39,362 nt of DNA from the NCBI GenBank assembly GCA_031286225.1, contig JAITUQ010000026.1:1-39362 (forward strand), written 5' to 3'. Positions 34,273-39,362 of this stretch are shown here, in pieces. The stretch is from Candidatus Methanorudis spinitermitis (GTDB lineage Archaea > Methanobacteriota > Methanobacteria > Methanobacteriales > Methanobacteriaceae). A model generated the notes under the pieces. It did no database searches, had not been told where the DNA came from, and saw nothing but the letters and a program-made list of their open reading frames with translations. Position 1 is the first letter of the stretch. Each line of letters opens with the position of its first letter. The position numbers and the translations under genes were made by a program.

Positions 34273-34291
34273 TTTTTTTTACTTTTTTTTT
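34273..34291 (+). terminator. Double T-run terminator after ExoIII
   Basis: T8 (34273-34280) and T9 (34283-34291) begin 29 nt after the ExoIII stop, a typical archaeal U-tract terminator. Confidence 0.55.
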
Positions 34292-34626
34292 GAGAAAAAA
34301 ATTATATTAATTATTTCTAATTTTATAATATTATCTAAAATGAATATTCATACAATTTATTTAAATATAAATAAATAGGATAATAATTCTATAAAAATTT
34401 TATAATTAAAGAAAAAAAACTTTAACATTTAATAAATGACTTTAGAAATAATGTTTTTTTATTGAATATTATTAGGCAAATAAATATATTTTTTGGATAT
34501 ATTACAACTATTTTTTCAATAAAATCATTAAAAAAGAGAACAAATATGTTGATTGAATATAATTTGAGTATTTCACATTAAAATTTTTTAAATTAATTTT
34601 TCAGCTATTGTATAATAATCAGTAGC

Positions 34627-34645
34627 TTTTTTTTTTAAAAAAAAA
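34627..34645. terminator. T10-A9 palindrome, possible bidirectional terminator
   Basis: Ten T then nine A residues sit 42 nt past the CARF-gene stop. They provide a U-tract on either strand between the two convergent genes. Confidence 0.4.
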
Positions 34646-34686
34646 TTTAATAATTATTTTAATAAAATTTAAAAGAATAAAAAAGA

Positions 34687-35280
34687 TTAAACAATAGCTA
34701 ATCTTCCTGCAGAGGTAATTTCTAGTGTATCTTTATCAATAAGTCCCATATCTCTTAATTCACGGATATGATTATAAGTCATTCCTCTACTTATCCCTAT
34801 TGCAGCAGACAAATCTTTAACAGAATTGTGCCCTTCAATAAGGCAATTTAAAATTTCTTTTTTAGTATTAGATATGCCATATCTAAGAATTGGTAAATCA
34901 ACAACATCTTTTTTCTTATTATCGACAAAAACAATTCTATCAACAAATTGATGTTTCGTATAAGCTCCAAATAATGTTCCCAAAGCTTGTGGTCTTTCAC
35001 CCCCGCTGATATTTACAACAATTCTATTTCCAGATTTTTTTTCATTATCAATAGCAGTAGAAACTGAAGCAGCGATTTCAACAGCATCACTCGCGTTTGT
35101 TTCTCTAGATTCGATGTCAATAAATCTTCCGAAAGCATTAGCTAATGTTTCTTCGCTTTCTTTCATAACATCAGAAGCATCATCCTCAGTTAAAAGTATA
35201 ACCTTTTTTGGTGAGAATTTTGTAATGCATATCATTACAGGTTCAACATCATAAATTGTAGATATAAGTGTAGTTTCCAT
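34687..35280 (-). CDS. CARF-wHTH regulator, Csa3-like
   Basis: This 197-residue protein has an N-terminal Rossmann-like CARF domain (residues 1-130). TLISTIYDVEPVMICITK and KKVILLTEDDA form the first strand-helix-strand, and the ligand-site block RIVVNISGGERPQALGTLFGA lies at 87-106. A C-terminal winged helix-turn-helix (139-197) contains SVKDLSAAIGISRGMTYNHIRELRDMGLID. The layout matches Csa3, an archaeal transcription factor that controls cas or spacer-acquisition genes and can sense cyclic oligoadenylate. No cas gene adjoins it here; the array and cas2 lie about 31 kb away. AAGGTGATT precedes the ATG and a TATA-like TTTTAAATACTA lies upstream. A role outside CRISPR, controlling nearby repair genes, is also possible. 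Confidence 0.85.
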   Translation of the reverse strand: METTLISTIYDVEPVMICITKFSPKKVILLTEDDASDVMKESEETLANAFGRFIDIESRETNASDAVEIAASVSTAIDNEKKSGNRIVVNISGGERPQALGTLFGAYTKHQFVDRIVFVDNKKKDVVDLPILRYGISNTKKEILNCLIEGHNSVKDLSAAIGISRGMTYNHIRELRDMGLIDKDTLEITSAGRLAIV

Positions 35281-36230
35281 TAAATCACCTTTAATTATTA
35301 ATTCTATCTTTGATATAGTATTTAAAACTCTTACTTATTACTATAGAGTTTATAAAAAATTATTTAGTTTATCCTAATTAATGTATGAAAATGCTCATTA
35401 ATCATTGTATTGTATATTTTTTTGTTATTATATATAAATATAACTAATAATAAATTTTAATTAAAAATAAAAAATCAATTAAATACAAAATATGGAATTA
35501 AAATAATAATTCAATGTGATATTATATATTTTATTTTTTTGTCCATAAATTTATACACGTTATAATATTCCTTATTTGAAATTTATTGATTATTAGTTTG
35601 AAAATTGTTTTTTGCTATTGGTAATTAATAATAAGTAGAAAAAGTTTTTTTTAATTAATCATGTTCGCTAAAACATGGTTAAAAATTTAATAAATCCCCC
35701 TTATTACAATACATAAAATTGTTTATAGTTATTAAATGATATATAAAGAAGTATTAAAACATTAAAAACTGTTAAACTTATTGTTATCAATTTTAACTTT
35801 TTTTTAAAAATTTATGTTCTGAATATAACATTAAATGTTTATACTGAAAATTATGATATACATTTCATTAACTATATATTTCATGTAATTAGTTGAACTT
35901 ATATATAAATATTTCTAATTACATTGAATATTTCAATTGTCACGATTTTTCTTTTAATAATATATAAAAAAATTTATTATAGTTGAATATTAAATTTTAT
36001 ACATTAAATTTATGTTAAAAATATTTATTATTATATAATTAGATTAACTAATTTATTATATAGGTTTAATATTATTTATTCAGTTTAAATAAAATTCTTT
36101 GAATTTAAATTATAATTAAATGATAAATAGTATTACTTTTTTTTTAATATTTATTTTAGCTATGTTTAATTATGTTGTTAATTATAAAATTTATATTATA
36201 ATATGGAAATAGAATTGGAAGTTAGATATA
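35281..36230. other. 950-base divergent gap
   Basis: This is the longest gene-free stretch, between the leftward CARF gene and the rightward DUF169 gene. Apart from the CARF promoter I see one hairpin at 35657-35680 (AATCATGTT, loop CGCTAA, AACATGGTT; 9 pairs with one G-U), followed by an AT stretch and CCCCC at 35696-35700. The remaining DNA is A/T runs without coding character. A small RNA is possible but not shown. Confidence 0.5.
35316..35327 (-). promoter_or_regulatory. Probable TATA box of the CARF-wHTH gene
   Basis: On the minus strand TTTTAAATACTA sits about 40 nt before the ATG. Transcription would start about 17 nt before it and include the AAGGTGATT ribosome-binding site. It resembles the tRNA-Leu promoter box. 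Confidence 0.45.
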
Positions 36231-36914
36231 ATGAAAAATAGTTGTGATATAGAAAATAATGAGTATTTTGCAAAAAATTTTAAGAAAGAATTGAAATTAG
36301 AAAACTCCCCTGTAGCTATCAAATTTGTTTTAAAAAAAGAGGATATGCCTGAAAATATTAAAAAAATAGATAATAAATTGAGGCATTGTGAAATGGTTAA
36401 AAAAGCTTCTGAAGGAGAGATTTTTCACGCTACATCAAGTGAACAGCTATGTAAAGGAGGTTCTGCTGCATTAGGCCTTGAAAAACTACCTGAAAAAATT
36501 AAATCAGGTGTATTTTATTATGAACTTGGAAGATTTAAAAGTATAGGTTCAGCTAAGAGAACATTAGACAAAATTCCAAAAATTGATTTAAATAGTTATG
36601 GAATTATTTATTCTCCATTGGAGCTAGCTGATTTAGAACCTGACATTGTTGTGATAATAGCTAATCCTATACAAGCTATGAAATTGTCTCAAGCTATTGT
36701 TTATACTTTAGGCGGAAGAGTAGAAGCAAGTTTTTCAGGGATCCAATCTGTTTGTGCTGATGCAGTAGCCGGTCCTTTTATAAATCAAAGACCAAATATT
36801 AGCTTAGGTTGTACAGGATCAAGAAAATTTGCTAAAATAAGTGATGAAGAGTTAATCATAGGTTTAAATGGAGAAAATGTAGGCTGTACAATAAATGCTT
36901 TAAATAATATTTAA
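36231..36914 (+). CDS. DUF169 family protein
   Basis: This 227-residue protein fits DUF169 (COG2043), a family common in methanogens and anaerobes with no agreed function. Typical blocks are LENSPVAIKFV, LRHCEMVKKASEGEIFHATSS with EQLCKGGSAALGL, YSPLELADLEPDIVVII, and the cysteine-bearing end SGIQSVCADAVAGPF, LGCTGSRKFA and VGCTINALNNI. The repeated conserved cysteines (C52, C78 and three late ones by eye) could hold an Fe-S cluster or metal; that is inference. No signal peptide. Only a weak, distant GGAAG precedes the ATG. It is convergent with the MobA-like gene 115 bases away. Confidence 0.88.
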   Translation: MKNSCDIENNEYFAKNFKKELKLENSPVAIKFVLKKEDMPENIKKIDNKLRHCEMVKKASEGEIFHATSSEQLCKGGSAALGLEKLPEKIKSGVFYYELGRFKSIGSAKRTLDKIPKIDLNSYGIIYSPLELADLEPDIVVIIANPIQAMKLSQAIVYTLGGRVEASFSGIQSVCADAVAGPFINQRPNISLGCTGSRKFAKISDEELIIGLNGENVGCTINALNNI

Positions 36915-37029
36915 AATTAATTTAAGATGAATTGTTAGTGTTTAATTGAATTTGAATATTTAAAATTGTTTGAAAATAAATAGCTATTGTAACTTGCATA
37001 GGTTTTCTAAGTAAAATGGTGAATAATAT

Positions 37030-37692
37030 TTATAAATTATTCAGAATCAAATTATAATCTTCATGTCTATTTATATTTATTAGCTCGTATTCATTTTCTT
37101 CTTTAATAGCAAAGAAAATAAATCCATTTTCAAACATTTTTTTTAGTATTGGATTTAAATTGTCATTTTCATTTTCTAAGTATTTAGCTAATTGAATTTT
37201 ATTAGCTGCAAATGGCATTCCAAGTCCTTTCACTGTTTTTAAAAGACCTATTTTTCTTCTTCTAAGAATTGAAATAGTTTTTTCAGAAAATTTTGAATTT
37301 AAAATACAATCTATTATATTGTTATAAGTAGATTTGGAAACTGATGGTTGATCACCAGCTACACATAGGACAATTTCTCCATTTGATTTGTTTATTCCAT
37401 TTAGTAATGATTGGGAAAGACCAACTTCTATTGGATTATTTTTGACAATTTGTATTCTATCATCATCAATATTTAAAATGATTTTTTCAATTTCATCTGA
37501 AAAATGACCAAGAACAATAATACATTCATTGATGTTAGATGATAAAACATTATTTATAGTATTTTCAATCAGAGTTCTATTGTGGAGTGGCAATAATAGC
37601 TTATTTTTGATTGGTAGCTTTTTTTTCAACTGGTCTTTTTCCATTCTTGAATTTTTTCCAGCAGCTGTTATTATTGCAGAAATTTTAGCCAT
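37030..37692 (-). CDS. MobA/MocA-like nucleotidyltransferase
   Basis: This 220-residue GT-A-fold protein begins SAIITAAGKNSRMEKDQLKKKLPI, the NTP-binding loop with the following Lys. ECIIVLGHFSDEIEKII, NPIEVGLSQSLLNGI and VLCVAGDQPSV (metal-binding Asp) are the usual MocA/MobA blocks. Such enzymes transfer CMP or GMP to molybdopterin, or a nucleotide to other phosphorylated acceptors; which applies here is unclear. Gln replaces the more usual residue in MEKDQ. GTGATC lies before the ATG, a good ribosome-binding site. It is convergent with DUF169 and 233 bases from the insertion sequence. Confidence 0.87.
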   Translation of the reverse strand: MAKISAIITAAGKNSRMEKDQLKKKLPIKNKLLLPLHNRTLIENTINNVLSSNINECIIVLGHFSDEIEKIILNIDDDRIQIVKNNPIEVGLSQSLLNGINKSNGEIVLCVAGDQPSVSKSTYNNIIDCILNSKFSEKTISILRRRKIGLLKTVKGLGMPFAANKIQLAKYLENENDNLNPILKKMFENGFIFFAIKEENEYELININRHEDYNLILNNL

Positions 37693-37964
37693 ATGATCAC
37701 ATAAATATATTATTTTTTTTTAATAGTTATTTTAATAATAATGACAATAAAAATAGTAATTATATATTCAATTAATAAATTAATCTTTTTAGCTAATATT
37801 TTATGTTAAAATTAAAAAACTTATTTATTTTCAAATTTGATAATAAAAATTATATAAAATTTTTTTCTTATGGTTATTTTATTAATAAAAAAAAATATTT
37901 AATTATATAAAATTAATTGTTTATAGAGGGTGTAAATTTTGGTGGAGTTTTTTGGTTTTTTTCT

Positions 37965-39170
37965 TTAAGTTGGTTGTTTTGTCATGAAAAGTGCTAAATA
38001 TTCTAGTAATCCTTCATCTGTTTTGAATTTAGCTTTAGTTTGTGATTTTTGAGTTTTACTGTAGTGTTGTTCTGCTTGATTTGATGTTCGTGGTATGAAA
38101 TTATCTTTAGTGAACTGTGTGAGACTTTCAATATTAGGAATTATTTTATCCACTAAAATTTTTACTATAATCTCTGGTAATCTCTCAGATTTATTTAATA
38201 TTGCTTCATATCTGTTGAAACATTCATTTTCATCGAAAGTTCTAAATATATTATTTATTTCTGTTAAATATCTTAAAATAGCCATTTTAGTAACTAAATC
38301 ATCCTTAGTTTTTTTCAAATACCTTTTTATTTCATTTCTACAGTCTTTCATCATGTGAAACACACATCTTTGATGTATTATGCCTAAATCTTCAGATACT
38401 AAACTATATTGCTTCAAACCATCGCTAGTTAAACTTATAACAGAATGTTCAGCAGTGACTTCTTCTATTAAAGCTTTTATTTTTTTCTTTGTACGAGATT
38501 TCATTATTTCTTCAGCTATAGGACTTTTTATAAACCTATCATGTAATGATACTTTATATTTCCTTTTTCCATTGATATATACATACTCTTCATCAATAGT
38601 TAAATATCCAGATAACTGGTTGAATTTACGAACTATCCTTTTTCCTTCTTTTTTCACCTGATTTTCATCAATTTTAAGGAAATTTTTTATAGACTGGTGA
38701 GATACACTGATATTTAAGAAATTTTTAACATCTTTAGCTATCTTTCTAAGTGAACCACCCCTATTCCACTTAGATTTCCTAATTTTATATTTAATTGATT
38801 CAAAAAAGCTATTATTCTCTTTTTTTAGGTTTTCTAGTTTAGTAGAGTATTTTTTATTACATGATTTGCATTTGTATCTTTGTAAAGATATTTTGATCTT
38901 TTCACCATTATCTACTTTTGGTTTTATTTCTCTAAAACCTTGTTTTACATGTTTTAAGCTTCCACAACGAGGACAAAATGGTTTTATCATTTCATAATGC
39001 CCTTTATCAAGAATTTGTATATTTCTGTTAATATTTTTCTTTTTAGATTGAAAAATAGCATATTTCTCAGCTTTACTTTCAAAATCAATTTTTTCATCTT
39101 CACAATCGAAAAGTTTAAGTTGGATAGAACCAATATTATTAATTAGGGCAGATTTACTTATTGTAGTCAT
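37965..39170 (-). CDS. DDE transposase with zinc finger, MULE/IS256-like
   Basis: This 401-residue protein has an N-terminal zinc-binding region (Cys66, Cys69 in CPRCGSLKHVKQGFR and Cys101, Cys104 in YKCKSCNKKYS), then a helix-turn-helix-like segment (GGSLRKIAKDVKNFLNISVSHQSI). The RNase H-like core has Asp193 (LTIDEEYVYI), Asp250 (LTSDGLKQYS) and Glu367 (SNQAEQHYS), with the C-x2-H motif IHQRCVFHMMKD typical of the MULE/IS256 supergroup between the second Asp and the Glu. All catalytic residues are present. The start codon lies in the loop of a strong hairpin (39146-39186), and no ribosome-binding site precedes it. Two antisense frames over the gene are shadows. Confidence 0.9.
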   Translation of the reverse strand: MTTISKSALINNIGSIQLKLFDCEDEKIDFESKAEKYAIFQSKKKNINRNIQILDKGHYEMIKPFCPRCGSLKHVKQGFREIKPKVDNGEKIKISLQRYKCKSCNKKYSTKLENLKKENNSFFESIKYKIRKSKWNRGGSLRKIAKDVKNFLNISVSHQSIKNFLKIDENQVKKEGKRIVRKFNQLSGYLTIDEEYVYINGKRKYKVSLHDRFIKSPIAEEIMKSRTKKKIKALIEEVTAEHSVISLTSDGLKQYSLVSEDLGIIHQRCVFHMMKDCRNEIKRYLKKTKDDLVTKMAILRYLTEINNIFRTFDENECFNRYEAILNKSERLPEIIVKILVDKIIPNIESLTQFTKDNFIPRTSNQAEQHYSKTQKSQTKAKFKTDEGLLEYLALFMTKQPT

Positions 39171-39186
39171 ATTTAAGTATCTGCCC
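39146..39186 (-). promoter_or_regulatory. Hairpin enclosing the transposase start codon
   Basis: GGGCAGATTTACTTA (39146-39160) pairs with TAAGTATCTGCCC (39174-39186), 13 pairs with a 2-nt bulge; the 13-nt loop holds the ATG (39168-39170). Such a fold in read-through mRNA would hide the start. A TATA-like TTTAAATATTAG about 25 nt upstream would start the native transcript within or after the first arm and so avoid the fold. Confidence 0.6.
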
Positions 39187-39362
39187 TTTCTAATATTTAA
39201 ATTTAGCTATTTAATTTTAATCAAATTTAAAATAATGACCATTTCAAGTGTATCAAGTGTAATGAATTCATATAAATTCTAATTAAATCAAATAAAACTT
39301 CCATAATCCTAATTCAATTTTTGGAAAAAAATTCAAAAAACTCCACACTTTTTGACAGACTC

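Larger units (their letters stand above)
34245..34686. other. Convergent intergenic region
   Basis: This 442-base gap lies between the 3' ends of ExoIII and the CARF regulator. It holds terminator-like T and A runs (listed) and otherwise featureless AT-rich DNA. Confidence 0.5.
37926..39362 (-). mobile_element. Insertion sequence, MULE/IS256-like, about 1.44 kb
   Basis: The left end begins GAGGGTGTAAATTTTGGTGG (37926) and the right end, read inward from 39362, begins GAGTCTGTCAAAAAGTGTGG. Both continue AGTTTTTTG, and the two align without gaps over about 38 bp: GAG, TGT, AA and a 13-base block GTGGAGTTTTTTG are shared. These are terminal inverted repeats enclosing one transposase gene. The right end coincides with the window edge, so the true end could lie a little beyond, and the target-site duplication cannot be checked. 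The transposase frame is intact, so the copy may be active. Family assignment rests on the transposase motifs. Confidence 0.85.

Noticed and set aside
38095..38661. Two frames of 87 and 93 codons on the + strand in the insertion sequence
   Set aside because: Antisense shadows of the intact transposase gene.

Overview
The window looks like a chromosomal segment of a very AT-rich methanogenic archaeon, most likely Methanobrevibacter or a close relative. Pointers are archaeal families (DUF371, the DUF123 GIY-YIG family, a Csa3-like CARF-wHTH regulator, DUF169), a class II tRNA-Leu with no encoded CCA, TATA-type promoters, and ribosome-binding sites matching GGAGGTGATC. The genus is inferred from protein resemblance and was not searched.

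Layout. 1-3076: leader-proximal part of a large CRISPR array (47 repeats, 46 spacers, cut by the left window edge), read leftward from a leader at 3077-3627. A lone cas2 follows, with no cas1 beside it, and then purC. 4940-8372: ordinary genes (HEAT-repeat protein, GIY-YIG protein, DUF371, tRNA-Leu(GAG), an acidic orphan) separated by AT-rich gaps with tandem repeats and gene remnants. 8552-12341: a leftward surface-sugar group (polyprenol-phosphate-type glycosyltransferase, NAD-dependent epimerase, coiled-coil protein, GalU). 13072-15387: a YigZ/IMPACT protein, a small membrane protein with a decayed tail, and a stand-alone E2/CAT-fold protein lacking the catalytic His.

16059-35280 is dense in nucleic-acid enzymes. 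It holds a 1938-residue DUF4011/SF1 helicase/Vsr-like nuclease/DUF3320 protein, a DEDDh exonuclease and a DUF1998 helicase resembling B. subtilis MrfB/MrfA with two copies of an unknown 102-residue CC-motif protein beside and between them, a secreted clan-CD (caspase/gingipain-like) protein, a UvrD-like helicase with a Cas4/AddB-like Fe-S nuclease, ExoIII, and a CARF-wHTH regulator. I read this as a repair/defence neighbourhood. The helicase-nuclease pairs are the best candidates for functional units; the grouping itself is inference.

36231-39362: a DUF169 protein, a MobA-like nucleotidyltransferase and an apparently intact MULE/IS256-like insertion sequence whose terminal inverted repeats can be aligned. 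The transposase start codon lies in the loop of a strong hairpin. Recurrent features are tandem duplications of about 46-79 bp, often at gene 3' ends or in linkers, and many copies of the palindrome TAGCTA.
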